Under the pieces are notes generated by a model. That model was not told the DNA's origin, made no database searches, and was given only the letters and a program-made list of their open reading frames with translations. A program made the position numbers and the translations under genes. Source: Pinus tabuliformis (taxonomy: Eukaryota; Streptophyta; Pinopsida; Pinales; Pinaceae). From it: a DNA stretch of 64,000 nt. The stretch is from assembly GCA_031772625.1 (NCBI GenBank), contig CM062818.1:1682430167-1682494166 (forward strand), read 5' to 3'. Positions 35,768-49,945 of the stretch are shown here, piece after piece; positions within the stretch are counted from its first letter, which is position 1, and each line of letters opens with the position of its first letter.

Positions 35768-36649
35768 TGTTAAAGATAGCAACAAGAAAAACCTAATTTA
35801 ATTTGTCCTTGAATTAAATTAGGAATTAAATTATAATTCTACTCTCATAGCAACCTGTAACAATTAACTAAGTTAATTTGACTTAGTTGTCTCAGTAAAT
35901 TTGAGTTGGAAGTAACTAAAGTCATGTAGAGTGATCCCTAAATTTAAGGGGCCCAGGTTGAGTTATTATTGAGTTGTAATTATTTAATTCGATTTAACTA
36001 AGTTAAATTTAGTTAAACTAGTTCTAACTGTTGGAGGAACTAGTATGTGGTCAAGTGAATTAAATTGGATTTAATTCACATGCAGTGATCAATTAGATAA
36101 TTGATAATTCACTCAAAAATATCTCATGCATGTCAGTTCAAAGAAAGACCCCGTTGAGATTAGAGTTCAGGGACAGTGTACTATCAACTGTAAAATCATT
36201 TAAATTAAATCGGTGATGCATGCAATCAGAGAAAGGCCTATGGATGGATTGTGTAGTTATTAGTGAGGACTTCCCAATTAAATATGGTCTAATTCCAAAG
36301 GGCATAGCGCAAGGAAGTAAGGGATTGGAAGGCAACAAATATGGCTAAGTATTGGCTTGAGCTAGTTTGTGAAGCAGTGAGATAGATTTCACTTGTGCAA
36401 AGATTGTTCAGGTTGAACAAGCATTGTATTTTCTTCTCAGATCTTCTAGTTAATGTAATATACCTATAGCAAAGATTTTTAGTTGAGGCTTTCCCCGGAA
36501 AATTATTGTGTTGTGTGATCGAAATTCTTCCTTTTCTGCTTCGTGATTTCATCGATTAATTTTTGTTTCTACTGATGAGTAGAGTAGATTCAAGTCAATT
36601 TTTTTAGCATATTACAATTTGAAGTTTAAATCTACAAGGAATTTCTACA
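35768..36649 (+). repeat. 5' LTR of the copia element
   Basis: Starts TGTTAAAGATAGCAACAAG, ends GGAATTTCTACA; pairs with 40703-41588. Confidence 0.93.
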
Positions 36650-36661
36650 TGGTATCAGAGC
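36650..36661 (+). other. Primer-binding site of the copia element
   Basis: TGGTATCAGAGC, directly after the LTR; an exact initiator-Met complement. Confidence 0.93.
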
Positions 36662-36745
36662 TTAAATCACTATAGAAGAGGATAATACAAGTTTGTTGTG
36701 AAAGTGAAATCGAATTTGTAAGTTTCATACTTCAGATTCAGCGAG

Positions 36746-39700
36746 ATGTCGTTCTATGATTTGAGACTTAAGTATGTCCTTGAGGGTAGCTCGAATTACA
36801 TACTTGGAAGGACAGGATGGAAGTAGTGTTGGAAGACAACAGACTGAAGGAATTCATAGATCATAATATCCCGAAGCCTCTAACATCTGATGCTAAAGGT
36901 CTGGAAGAATGGATAAAGTGTGTGGCAAAGGCGAGAAGGATTATCCTAGAAGGAATTTGAGATCATATTGTCTCGAATCTCCATGATAAGGAAACTCCAT
37001 TTGCAATGTGGACGGACTTGATGGGCTTGTTTCAAAATAGAAGTGACTAGAGGAAGCTGGCACTGAAGGACAAACTCAGAAAGATCAAGATGGAGAAGGG
37101 CAACTCAATTCCGAAGTACTTAACCAAGTTCACCCAATGTCGGGATGAGCTTGGAAGTATCAGGGTTACTATTGCAGAAGATGATCTGGTGAGCCTAACA
37201 ATTCTAGGACTTCCCAAGAGTTGGCACAGCTACTAGGAATTAGTTAATGGGAGGAAGAAGCTACCAGAGTGGGAGCGATTGTGGTCTGACTTGGTACAAG
37301 AAGAGATTCGGCAGAACACTAGAGATGGATCCTCATCCAAGAATGATGATGAGGAGAATTGTGCCTTAGCTGGAATGGTGAAGAAAGGGAAGAGGAAGTC
37401 ATCCCATTCCAAATCAGATTCTAGTCAAGGTAGTAAGAAGAAGGACGTGTCAGAAATTAAATGTTTTCACTGTCAGGAGTTGGGACACTATGATATAAAG
37501 TGTCCACACAAGAAGGTCGGTAAGAATCCCTTAGGAGGAGTGGCAGGTGAAGCTCTTGCTTCAAAATTTGAATTGGATTTCACTCGCATCGCTTGCATGG
37601 TGTCATCAGTGATGGGTAGTGTGTGGTACCTAGATAGTGGAGCCTCATTCCATAAGTCCAATAATAAAAAGCTCTTCCATAACTTGGAGGAGAAGGACCT
37701 CCAGATGCACATTGAGATGGGAGATGATGGGAGGTATAGCGCGCCCAACATCGGTATTGTTACCTTTCAGAGGGAGTCTGGTTCTCCCCACATATTGAGA
37801 GATGTCATGTATGTTCCAAGTTTGAAGAAGAACTTGGTTTTTGTTGCCATGTTGGAGGATCATGGCTATGATGTGATATTTAGCAAGGGAAAGGCTTTAC
37901 TTCGTAACATAGCCACGAGACAGGTGAAGAGGATCGGGATTCGAGTGAAGAACCTCTACAATTTAGAAGTAGAAGATTGTGCTGCTTTGAGCACTAAAGC
38001 AGAGAAGGTGCAGAGTTGAGACATCGGTGAGTTGTGGCATAGAAGATTTGGTCAATTGCACCACGAAGCCTTGAAGATCATGCAACAAATTTCGACAGGG
38101 CTTCCCAAGGGTACACTAGAATAGAGAGACACATGCAAAGGGTGTACATTAGGGAAATACACCAAAGCTTCCTTTCATGACAAAGATAGTCAAGCGTAAG
38201 CAATTCTTGATCAAGTTCACTCAGATGTGTGTGGACCGTTCTCAATAGCATCCACGGCTAAGCACAGGTATTAAGTAATATTTGTCGATGATTTTACTTG
38301 TAAGTGTTGGATTTTTTTCATATAGAAGGAAGATCGGGCGTTTACTAAATTTTGTGAATTTAAAGCACTTATCGAGAAAGACGCTAGAAGGAAATTTAAA
38401 GCTCTCAGAAGCGATAACGGTGGAGAATATGTGTCGAATGAATTTCAGAACTTTTGTGCATCAGAAGGCATTCAATGAGAGTTGATAGCAGCTCATAACC
38501 TACAACAAAATGGGATGTATGAAAGGAAGAACATAAGTATTGTGGGAGCGACACGAATGATGTTACATGATCATAGCCTATTGTTGCATTGGTAGGCTGA
38601 AGCATGCAACACAGTTGTTTATTTGCAGAACAAAATCCCTCATGAATTCTCGAGATGAGTACAACAGAAGAAGCTTTTTCAGGTAAGAAACCAGATGTGG
38701 CACACTTCAGGATCTTCGCTTCATCAGTCTATTGTCATGTTACCAAGGATGCATGGAAAAATATAGATCCAACAACTGAGTTGGGCATATTTCTGGGGTT
38801 CATTGATACACCTTACAATTATCGAGTGTACCTACCATCCAACAAGATGACAGTGGTTCGTAGAGATGTGAACTTCGATGAAGAGAATGCCATGAAACGT
38901 TCCCTTGAGAAGGAGCTTCAATTACATGAAACTTAGGAGCTTTAATTACATGAAAATTAGGAGCTTTTAACTCCAAAGGAGGAACCTCAAGATGATGTGG
39001 AGCAGCGACATACAGAAGAGCCGAGAGTGGAAACACCCACTCACGTAGAGACTTCCATAGATGCGAGAAAGTGCACCAGAGAGGTTGACATATTATTGCA
39101 TGCTGATAAATAGAATGTGGGAGTACCCACATCACAACGCATGCAAAGGAGGTCACCAGAGAGGTGCACTGGCTACATGGCTCTGATGAGAAAGAGTGTA
39201 GAGATTGAGCCATCCTCATTCACAGAAGCAATATAGCAACCAGTGTGGGTTGATGCCATGGTTGAGGAATATGATTCCATTATTGGAAACAATGATTGGG
39301 AGGTGGTCCCAAGACGATCAGACAAGTCAGTGGTGAGTTCCAGATGGCTTTACAAGGTAAAGTAAGCAGCAAATGGGAGTGGAGAAGCACAAGGCTGGAT
39401 TTGTGGCCAGAGGGTTCTCTAAGGTGGAGGAAATTGATTATGATGATACCTTTGCTCTAGTAGCAAGGTACTCATCAATCAGATCTATTCTAGCACTGTC
39501 ATCACAGATGGGATGGAAGATACATCAAATGGATGTAAATACATCATTCCTTAATGGCATGATTGAGGAAGAGGTGTATTTTTTAGCAGTCAAAAGGATT
39601 TGAGACCTTCAACATAGAGTCGCATGTGTGCAGACTCAAGCGAGAATTATATGGACTAAAACAAGCACCATGTGCTTGGTACACTAGGATTGATGGTTAT

Positions 39701-40597
39701 TTCACCATGTTGGGCTTCACCAAAAGTGGTCTAATCTTTACCATATTGTGGTTGAACGTAAATTGTTGATAATAGTAATTATATATTGATGATTTGATTC
39801 TGACAGGTGATGAGAAGTTGATCAAATCTTGTAAAGAGGAACTTGTAAGAGAGTTCAAGATAAAGGACTTGGGGTTTGATGCATTACTTTCTTGGTATGG
39901 AAGTATGGCAAGGAGATGAGGAATTGTTTGTCTCTCAGGGCAAGTATGCCAACGAGATACTGAAGAAGCTCCACATGGAAAGAAACAAACCCATGGAGAC
40001 TCCTCTAGCTGATAACTGGAGGAAGGAGGATGCTACTTCAGGTGAAGTAGCGGAGGTTATTATTTATAGACAACTTGTGGGTTCACTTATGTTTTTTGTG
40101 AACACATGACCAGACGTGTGTTTTGAAGTTAGCTAGCTTATTCAAGCCATGATTAAGCCAACCAAACTGTATTGGAAGGTAGTTAAACATGTGTCGAGAT
40201 ACTTTAGAGGAACCACTCAATTTGGTCTTTGGTACAAAAGGATAGAGGGAGTCCATCCGACAGGAAGAACACAACAGGGGGAATCTTCAGTATTGGGTCA
40301 GTGGTAATTTCTTGGTACAGCAGGAAGCAGAGATCAGATGCACTCAATTCAACAAAATCAAAGTACTTGGCTACTAGTCAAGCAGCTTGTGAGGCTATCT
40401 GGATGAGGAAGATCCTTGTTGGGTTGTTTGGTCAGCAAATGGATCCAATAGTGATTTATTGTGACAATCAGAATTGTATCAAACTCTATGAGAATCCAGT
40501 TTTTCATGATCGGTCCAAGCATATTGACATCCGGTATCACCATCTACAAAATTGTGTGCAAAGGAGAATCATGTTGTTGGAATACATTCCTACATAG
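36746..40597 (+). pseudogene. Ty1/copia gag-pol, broken by stops and frameshifts
   Basis: Order: gag (36746 onward, frameshift near 36825), zinc knuckle CFHCQELGHYDIKC (about 37460), protease WYLDSGASFH (about 37622), integrase region (GELWHRRFG 38030; DQVHSDVCGPF 38209; DNGGEYVSNEF 38411), reverse transcriptase (VARGFSKVEEIDY 39400; QMDVNTSFLNG 39528; YIDDLILTGD 39785) and RNase H (SKYLATSQAACEA 40357; DNQNCIKL 40462). Integrase before RT marks Ty1/copia. At least nine in-frame stops are seen (e.g. TGA 36958, TAG 37048, TAG 37234, TGA 38017), most explained by CAG, CAA or CGA mutating by C-to-T, plus frameshifts near 39600-39870. The longest intact stretch is 37279-38019, covering the gag end and protease. 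Confidence 0.93.
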
Positions 40598-40702
40598 GAG
40601 TATAATGCAGATATTTTGACAAAGGCATTGTCAATATGCAAATTCGAGTTTCAGAAAGGCGGGATCGGGGTAGAAAATAATCCCTTTCTTGTTGAGAGGG
40701 AT

Positions 40703-41588
40703 TGTTAAAAATAGCAACAAGAAAATCCTAATTTAATTTGTCCTTGAATTAAATTAGGAATTAAATTGTAATTTTATTCTCATGGCAACTTGTAATAATT
40801 AACTAAGTTAAGTTGACTTATTTGGCTCAGTAAATTTAAATTTGAAGTCTATCTAGAGTCATGTAGAGTGACCCCTAAATTTCAGGGCCCAGGTTGAGTT
40901 ATTATTGAGTTGTAATTATTTAATTCAGTTTAACTAAGTTAAATTCAATTAAATTAATTCTAAGTGTTAGAGGAACTAGTGAGTGGTCAAGTGAATTAAA
41001 ATGGATTTAATTCACATGCAGTGATCAATTAGATAATTGATAATTCACTCAAAAATAACTCATGCATGTCAGTTTAGAGGAAGACCTAGATGAGATTAGA
41101 GTTCAGAAACAGTGTACTATCAATTGTAAAATCATCTAAATTAAACCAATGATGCATGCAATCAAAGGAAGGCCTATGGATGGATTGCGTAGTTATTAGT
41201 GAGGAATTTCCCACTTAAATATGGTCTAATTCCCAAGGGAATAGTGCAAGGAAGTAGGGGCTTGGCAGGGAACAAATATGGCTAAGTATTGGCTTGAGCT
41301 AGTTTGTGAAGCAGTGAGATAGATTGCACTTGTGCAAAGATTGTTCGAGTTGAACAAACATTATATTTTCTTCTCAGATCTTCTGGTTAATGAAATATAC
41401 ATATAGCAGCAGTTTTTAGTTGAAGATTTCCCCAAAAAATTATTGTGTTATGTATGATTGAAATTCTTCTTTTTCTGCTTCATGATTTCATCGATCAATT
41501 TTTGTTTCCGCTAATGAATAGAGTAGATTCAAGTCAATCGTTTTAGGATATTAAAATCTACAATTTGAATCTACAAGGAATTTCTACA
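40703..41588 (+). repeat. 3' LTR of the copia element
   Basis: Starts TGTTAAAAATAGC, ends GGAATTTCTACA. Confidence 0.93.
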
Positions 41589-41593
41589 ATCGT

Positions 41594-44519
41594 TACATGC
41601 TTAATCAATAATAAATTGTAATTTAAAATAAATCAAAACAATAAATAGATTTTTAATAATACTTATTGAAAGTATACAAGTTCATTCACCTCTCAACATA
41701 ATAAAAAAAACATGAACTTCGAATACAACCTCTTCCTAAATTGTTGCAATATTCCTATGATTTATGAAAAATTAACCATTCTTATATGTTAGAATATCAA
41801 GTACAAATTCCAAATTGTTCTTTTCTTTTAAAAAACTAAACGATACTCAGCCATAAAATTTTGTATATATTCAAAATACCCATTTGAAGGAAACATGGGC
41901 CCTTCCCCTCATTTTGAGGAATGTTTTTAGAGTAAACTTTGTTGATTTACAAACAATGCAACAACTATTTGTTGCATATCTAATTGAAGATTTGAACTTG
42001 GGTTGCCAGACTCAAATATCTACCTCCACCAATCAAGGTAATTTTCCTTGACATGCTAGAGCCATAATATGAAAATACAAAAATTAAATTAATTGGTATC
42101 AACTTTTATGGGATTCTCAAGACATGTCATTTTCTTATAGCTCTCTAAAAGTCATGTTATATAAACTTTAGCACTTTGAATTTTCCTATTAAAATTTCCA
42201 ACAGGTTAGAAAGCAAATGCTAATTTCATCCTCTTAACAATTTACCCTTGGTCCAAATAAAGAATTTTAGTGTATTCAACCATGCTTTTAAAGCCCTTTT
42301 TGTTTAATTGTTACATTGTAAACATATATTCATTAATTTGCCTTCATAAAACATGTACCAATATTATAGTGAGTGATCAATTGGTTAGGAAAAGAAGATG
42401 GTATGTGGATTGTATAAGTTGGAATTGTTTTAATTTGGTTGGGGTGAGGATGTCATAGATTGTTCCCCAAAAATTTCATGTGTGTATTGATTCTCTTTGT
42501 TCGTAGGAGGGTTCACACACAACCTTCTATGCATGTATCAATTATCTAATCGTCATTTTGTACATATCATAAAAGGCCATCCAACCTCAGCCATATAAGA
42601 GAAACCAATAATACTATGGCATAAATATATCCTTCCCAAACTTGTTAGTAAAGTCAAACAAATATTTAGTTTTATATGTGAGGTAAACACTACTAGATTT
42701 TTAATTAATTCTTGTTGTCATATTTTCTCTACAAGAAATTTAAGTTGGATTTTGAACACAATTGTGACCACAAAAAACAAATTCTAATAATAACCACATG
42801 CAATCCCTACTCCAATAAGTACATTTGTAGGCATCTTATAGCAAATTAGAAAAATAGTGTTTACAAAAAAACCCTTGAGAAAGTTATTTGTTGTACAGTT
42901 CACTTTCTAATAATTATTGAGAAATTTATTTGCTATCAAGTTCACCTTCTAGTAATTCATCATTGATGTGACTAGTCCTCATTCAATATGGGTGCACTTG
43001 TTTTTAAAGCATCTACATTCTTGTTGAGATAGCTACTTCATCACAAGTTCCCTTTAATTTTACATGTAAGTGCATGCTTTCATATATGACATCTATCAAC
43101 AAAGAGCTGTCTAGGTTTTTAAAACCTACCTTGATAGTCTAATTTATCAAAAAATCATTTTTATGTTTGCAGATGTTATGCTCATTTAAGCATAGAATAT
43201 GAAAAGATTGCATTATGCACAAACTCGTTTGTGAAAGAAACGCTATCACAGAATTTATTTAGTGCAATAATATAGGGCATTGATGACGGAAGGTAGATCA
43301 ATGTATAAGATAGGAAAATATAACATTATGCACAAACTCATTTGCCAAAAATATTATTAAAATATTTTTGGAGTTTTATTGAAATATTATTAATCCAACA
43401 TTGATGATAATAGGCTATTGGATGAAAGATTTTACTTAAAAAATCAGAAAATTGAATATATTAAATTCTATTTCCAATTAATGATAGCCAAGGAAATTTT
43501 TTCATTTGTAAGGATCCAAATAAAGAAAATAGCGTACATTTAAAATGGATAGCTCACATTGGAGTTTTTTACATGTCAAATATTTTTAAATGTTTGATCA
43601 AGCTCCTCTTTGAGACATAATTCGGAGGTGAAACTAGAACTTTTACTTCTTATCTTGCTACTTAATTTTATATCATCAACCTGGCTTGATGTTGGACTGA
43701 ACAATTAATGCTTTTTGCTCAATTTTGGAATATATCCACCAGAATTGCATTGTTATTTCTGCTGGTGCAATTCCTGATTTGTGTCATTTTATGTTGCATT
43801 ATTATTTTTGTTGGTACAATTCCTGATTTGTGTCATTTTATGTTGCATTCGTGGCCCATAACATTGTACTATCCTCTCCTCTCTGGCTTTCTCTCATTCT
43901 GAATCTCTGTGTGGATCATAGCATTAACCAGGTTGCAAAGTTTGACAATTTCATGGGACACTTAAATTAGAGTATCTTTAGACTTAACAATTGAATCTGC
44001 TGGAGGAAATTGTCCAGAACAATCTTCCACATCAGAAGGTAGTCAACAGCCTTCTGGTGTTGAAAATGTAGGTATAGATTCATGGTGTTCCACTTCAAGA
44101 ACAAAAGTGGCCTTTTACTTTTTTGCAAAGTTGACAGAGTCTACAGATTTAAATGTGATTGAGGTAACTTATCCGGGGCATTGATTGACTAATCAACAGG
44201 TAATTTCTTGCTGAGAGTTGTAACCGGAGTTGCCATGAATTTGACGGACATTATGAAGCTCTTTTTAATGGTCGAATTCCCCAACTTGTGTAATAAGACT
44301 GGATGAATCTCATTGTAACCGTATCAAAAAAATTCTTTAACCATGGCATGTAAGTGTAGATACCAAAATATGATAGAAACAGGCATGTAAGTGTAGATAC
44401 CAAAATATGATAGAAACAATCAAAATCTGATAGAAAATATAGGGTCTTTTATGTTGTTCAAACAATTATTTTGACTATAAAATATTTTCCACACAAACAG
44501 AATATATTCTGAAAAGAAT
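41594..44519. other. Intergenic, no gene seen
   Basis: AT-rich. A tandem duplication of about 62 bases lies near 43738-43850 (GTTATTTCTG/GTTATT... ATTCCTGATTTGTGTCATTTTATGTTGCATT twice). Confidence 0.5.
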
Positions 44520-46485
44520 TGTAAAATTTAGCAAGCAAGTTTAGTTCTCATTTTCGATCTAGACAACAGATCAGTTCCTGTCGTTCATGTTGCCTTATTC
44601 TTGAAGGACGCTTACCTTTAGTTCTAGCAGATGCGATGCTGCACCCTGACATTTCACATTAAACAAACACAAAATTTCATATTTTTGTCCCAGATAATAT
44701 TATAAATAAATAAAGTTACACTATTTCTGAGATCCCTAAGCTATTGGAGCCAAAGTTCCCCAAGCCACCATATTTTTGTCCCAGATAATATTATAAATAA
44801 ATAAAGTTACACTATTTCTGAGATCCCTAAGCTATTGGAGCCAAAGTTCCCCAAGCCACACCACTGAGGGCTGAAAAGGCAATAACTTGGGATTGCAAAT
44901 CATAACTCTGGTGCAATATGCAATTGATGAATTCCACAGTTCTCACTTCCAGCATAGACTATTATTAACAGCATGACACATTTACAACCCTTGACAACAG
45001 CAAATTTCAGTATTCTAGTCAGAATGTAAGCTTAGACGTAGCACTTCAATTAAGCCATGCAGAGGAACTTAAACTAATTGATCTTAACAGCCTGTGAGAA
45101 GTAGATCCAATGTGTGGTTTCCGTTTAAGCATTAGGTACTGCCATTCGAGCTTCATATGTGCAACCAACTGATTAGGAAGTGACCCTAGTCCAAAAAATT
45201 TAGGAATATAGCAGAAGAAGCAGAGAGTTTCTAAATTAGAGGATGGTTAAACCAACAGCTCATGCCACAGCCACAAAGTACAGTCTGCATACAGTAAGAT
45301 TCAGCAGACCTCTCTGGATAAGGTCTGATCTCATGCTGTTGTTGTAGATTAATTTACCACATAGCCTCTGAAATGCATAGTGTTCATACAGTCAGACGAC
45401 GTTCAATGTGATAACATCAATCCCAGTGAGGCAAGTTCCCATGTTAAGTTTTAAGACAACCAGATGCCATGTTGCCAGGTCACTGCACGTATGGTCTTAT
45501 GTCCTATTATAGCGAGTCTGGATAAACTAATTATATGACATCATGAAAAGTTGTCAAATTCTCAAACAACCTCTAGCACCAATATGAAAGGATCACTGCA
45601 GACTGTTAAAGTTTGTCACATGGTACAAAATTACGGAATGCAGTTGACAGCTAATTTAATCGACTGTTTTATTGTACCATAAAGTTTTAAACTTCCCATA
45701 AGCAATTCAGCAATAGCAACTCAATAACCACTAGAGCAAACCATGTGTAAACCCTACATCAATTCACACCCATAACAGTGCTTCATAGTATTTATCTCAA
45801 CGCTGGTAAGTTCTATACTAGTAGGTACTATTACAGTAAGTCCATCTATTTTACCTAAATTAGAAATTGTGACTATTGCAAGCAAATACTAACATTAATT
45901 TCCATAAAACAATTGCTCAAGAGCACTTCAGACAGACCATTCAGCTAATGTAAACTGCAGCAAAGTCAGATACATTGTATAGTATTTGAAAGCCTTAACA
46001 ACTTTGCCATCACTAACACCATATCAGATGAATTTGTAACTCACCGTTGTTATTATTTGCAAGGTCCACTTTATCAATGTGAAATGACAACTCACAAACC
46101 ATTTTAGCAAACCAATTCTAGATTATATATGTGAGCACTGCCATTGTTATTTACCTGGGGCACTAAACCCGTTGCAAGTACACACCAACTGGTAGGCGAA
46201 ACCCATTTCCAGACTGAACAACTAGTGCATCTAATAAAGATGTGTCACCCACGTGACTAAACACTAAATCAGATGTGTTTTCATATTTAACACATAGTGC
46301 AACTTTCTGGAAATTTCACTTGGATGATTTCATCAACACAGCCACCACACCTGTTTCAGATTGCCTGCCTAGCCTATACTTACCAAAGTTACCCCTGCAC
46401 TTCATAAATTGCAATTTACTCCAAATTACTAAATCTTGCTAGGTGCATTTCAGCAATATCATCACAGAGGCTGTTATTTGTTTTA
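44520..46485. repeat. Diverged duplicate of the 3' flank of the PPR gene
   Basis: Long stretches match 48270-49920 in the same orientation, e.g. ACAACAGATCA...TTCTTGAAGGACRCTTA near 44570/48290, and CTAGGTGCATTTCAGCAATATC near 46440/49885. The latter lies right after the stop codon of the intact PPR gene. In this copy the PPR coding region itself is missing: after 46485 unrelated repeat sequence starts. Confidence 0.72.
44679..44858. repeat. 90-bp tandem duplication
   Basis: 44679-44768 and 44769-44858 are almost identical (CATATTTTTGTCCCAGATAA ... CCCCAAGCCAC). The paralogous segment near 48410-48500 has only one copy. Confidence 0.93.
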
Positions 46486-47956
46486 GCAGTTACAATTTGG
46501 ACAGCAGAGTCTAAATATTGAAGTATTTGAAGATGTCTAATAAAAAATTGCATTGTAACCAATACATGTCTGGACACTTATTAGTCCTCATCCTATACTA
46601 TAACAGGTACGAAGGACTACCCAAACATGCTTTCCAGAAATGGCTGCTGGAATTGAGGGAGGGAACCAGATGCTAAACAATGTCTTATTTATTGCTTGTT
46701 GCTAATGCTAACCAAAATTGAACCTGCCTGCCCTTGCTACCAATGTAAAACGTCAATTGAAAAAAAGGGCCCTGTCTCTAAATGATGTCCTCTTTGATCG
46801 AGACGCTTAGTCATGTCAACTTGTAAATCAAGATGATTGCTACAAGATCTAACAAGACATATATCAAGATAATAGTTGTTTTACCTATTACAATTTGGAC
46901 AGAAGAGCCTAAATATTCAAATATTTGATGATGTTTAATAAGAAAATGCATTGTAAGTAATACATGCCATGAGACTTATAAGTTATTAGTCCTCTTCGTA
47001 TATTGTAACAGGTACAAAGCACTACCCAATAGATCTAGCATCCGGAAAAGTAACACATGTCACAAATTATTTCACACGGATTCAAGAATCACGCATTCAA
47101 AACCATAAGAAAAAAAAATCATGCCAAAGCAAGCTGCAAACAAATCTCAGCTTGGGACATAAAATTGCCAGAGGTACCGATCACAAAGAGAATTGGCCTG
47201 CCTAATTGGCATGCCAGACAAAATTGAAATTTTATAAAATTTCCAAGGCAAAATAAAGGTCATGCAATTAACAACAATAATAGCCAAATAGTACGAACAG
47301 TTAAACAGCAATTGCTTACAGGAGAAGTAATCCGGTGGGAAACCAACACTACTACGAGGGGAGGGATCACTGGTGCGTGACTAGAAAGGCCTTGCCAACA
47401 AGGGTTTTATATAAAGACACCCTAGGCATTGACCATGATGGCAGACTTCCCGAGTGGGGATGAGAACTAGGAGTTGTTGGAGAAAACTGGTGACCCGTGC
47501 ATTGGAACTAACACACCAGTTGAGGATGATAGAATTTAAAGATGGCACCATAGTTGCACGGTCCTCCTCATTCTGCATGCAGTAAATAATGATAAGGGCA
47601 AGAATACATGAGCAAATTATCCTTTTAAGAAATGCCATAATAGGATGTAATCAAACCTAAAGATAGCACATGCCACAAATGGTTAGAGTTGAAGGAAGCT
47701 GTGGATGCAAGAAAGCCGGTTGAGTAATCTTTAGAAACAATATTAATGGCAGGGCTATATTTCTCCTGGCATTCATTATAGAACTCAGATTGTATTTCAA
47801 ATCAAAACCACGTGCAGCCAGAACATAACTTATGCAATGGGTAAGAAGACAAATGCGATAATAAAAAGGAAAATCTCGGCATTAAATGTAAACGAGATCA
47901 CTAAATTGATGCAAACAAAAAGGATCCACTACAAACCGAGAGCAGTGAGCGGTCCA
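46486..47956. other. Spacer between the duplicated flanks
   Basis: Contains a diverged direct repeat (46488-46625 and 46885-47030, both with TTACAATTTGGACAG and TATxxTAACAGGTAC). An 85-residue minus-strand ORF at 47381-47638 begins with a hydrophobic segment (CSCILALIIIYC) but has no recognisable family and is only weakly supported. Confidence 0.5.
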
Positions 47957-47962
47957 AGACAT

Positions 47963-48166
47963 TCATACCTACCCATCCTGAACTTCGTTCTTTGTATGGA
48001 ATTTCCATGTGGCACCAAATTTGCAAGTTCTCGTCTGGATTATATAAAATTACAATATGATAGGTCATACCTACCCATCCTGAACTTCGTTCTTTGTATG
48101 GAATTTCCATGTTTCACCAAATTTGCAAGTTCTCGTCTGGATTATATAAAATTAAAATATGATAGG
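47963..48166. repeat. 102-bp tandem duplication
   Basis: 47963-48064 and 48065-48166 are nearly identical (TCATACCTACCCATCC ... AATATGATAGG). Confidence 0.95.
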
Positions 48167-48264
48167 ATAGGACAAAAACATATAAAAAATCCAGAAATTA
48201 TATCTTTCTTTATTGGAATTCTCACATTTCAATAAGAATCCTATGATGTAAAATAATAAAATTG

Positions 48265-49945
48265 GATTTCATTTTGAATGAAGACAACAGATCAATAGCT
48301 GATCAATACCTGTCATTCCTGTTGACTAATTCTTGAAGGACACTTATCTTTAATTCTTGTAGATGTTGCTCCCTGGCATTTCACATTAAGCAAACCAAAC
48401 ATTTCAATTTTTATCCCAAATAATATTATAGATATATACTGAGCTATACTATTTCTGAGATCCCAAAGCTATTGGAATCAAAGTTCCCCAAGCCACACCC
48501 ATTGAAGACTAGAAACGAAAAAACACGGGATTGCCAATCATATGTCTAGTGCAATATATAGTAGACAAATCTGACGGTGTTCACTTCCAGCAAAGACTAT
48601 ATTCACCGACTAGTGGCAGAAGCAAATTTCTGTATATTTATTATTCTAATCATATTTCCTGTAAGAAGCAAAGCTTAGACTAGTATTGCACATTGGCCAT
48701 GCAGAGGAAGTTAAACTAATTGATTTTAATAGCCTGTGAGCTGCAAATCCAAATTTCTATATATTCTAATCATATGTCCTGTAAGAAGCAAAGCTTGGAG
48801 CTAGTATTGCACATTAGCCATCCAGAGGAAGTTAAACTAGTTGAACTTAACAGCCTGTGAGAAGTGAATCTACAGTAAGGTTTTGATCATTGTGTACTGC
48901 CATTCGAGTTCATATATGCATGCAACTAATTAGGACAGTTAAATCATGACATAGCCACAGAGTAAAGTCTGCATAGAGTAAGATTGATCAGGCCTTTTTG
49001 GATAATGTCCGATCTCTGCCATCATACTGTGAATAATGTCCTATCTCTGCCTCCATACTCTCATGCTGTTCTTGTAGACTGTTTTGCCACGTAGCCTCTA
49101 AAGTACATAGTGTTCATACAGTCAAACTACCTTCAATGCAATAATACCAAACCTAGTGAAGCAAATCCCCATGTTGCCAGGTCACATTTATTACAGTGAA
49201 TCTTAATAAATTACATGAACTCAGGGAAAGTAATAATTAATGTCAAACTCTCAAACAAAATTAATTACTGAATGCGTCTGACAGCCGATTGATCAACCAT
49301 CTATTTTAGTTTTTACCTAAAACTAACCATGAACAATTCAGCAATAGTTATTAGTAACTCACCAACTGGTAGAGCAAGCCATGAGTAGACCAAACCCAGT
49401 TCATCAATTTTCACGCATAAAACTGACTTGATGGTATTTTATATGGCTGCCGGCAAGTCTTGTACTAATAGGTGCTATTACAGTAAGTCCATCTGTTTTG
49501 CCTACATTAGAAGTTGCGACTATTGGAAGCGATTTGCTAAATACTAACTCCGATAAAACACTTCCTCAGGACCACTTCAGACAGACAATTCAGACAATAT
49601 AAACTGAAGAAAAGTCTAACACTTTGTATAATATTTATCAATCTATTAACAGCCTTTGAAACAATGTCATGACTAAGAAAATATCAGATCACTGTGTAAC
49701 TCACCACTCCTATGATTTGTAACATCCTCTCCTAATATTAAACACCTGATGCACTCTTATTGAAATTCCACGTGTACCACTTGATCAACTCAGCCACCAT
49801 ACCTGTTTCAGATAGTGCATTATTACCAAAGTCATCCCTGTACTTCATCAACTGCAATTTACTCCCTTAGTAAGTCTTGCGAGGTGCATTTCAGCAATAT
49901 CGTTACAGAAGCTTTTATTTACAACTTAATGTCACAACACAAGTA
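48265..49945 (-). other. 3' flank/UTR of the PPR gene, duplicated at 44520-46485
   Basis: This lies downstream of the PPR stop codon. Minus-strand GTGAGTTACA near 49705 looks like a donor, so a spliced 3' UTR is possible. The part nearest the gene also matches the 3' flank of the PPR pseudogene at 12415-12475. Confidence 0.5.

Larger units (their letters stand above)
35763..41593 (+). mobile_element. Full-length Ty1/copia retrotransposon, inactive
   Basis: LTRs 35768-36649 (882 bp) and 40703-41588 (886 bp) start TGTTAAA and end TTTCTACA. The initiator-Met primer site TGGTATCAGAGC is at 36650-36661. Purine-rich GAGAGGGAT precedes the 3' LTR. Flanks ATCAT and ATCGT fit a 5-bp target duplication with one change. 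LTR divergence is visible throughout. Confidence 0.93.

Noticed and set aside
34485-43000. A larger LTR element enclosing the copia insertion, starting TGTGACAACC at 34485
   Set aside because: No matching second terminus or target duplication could be found.
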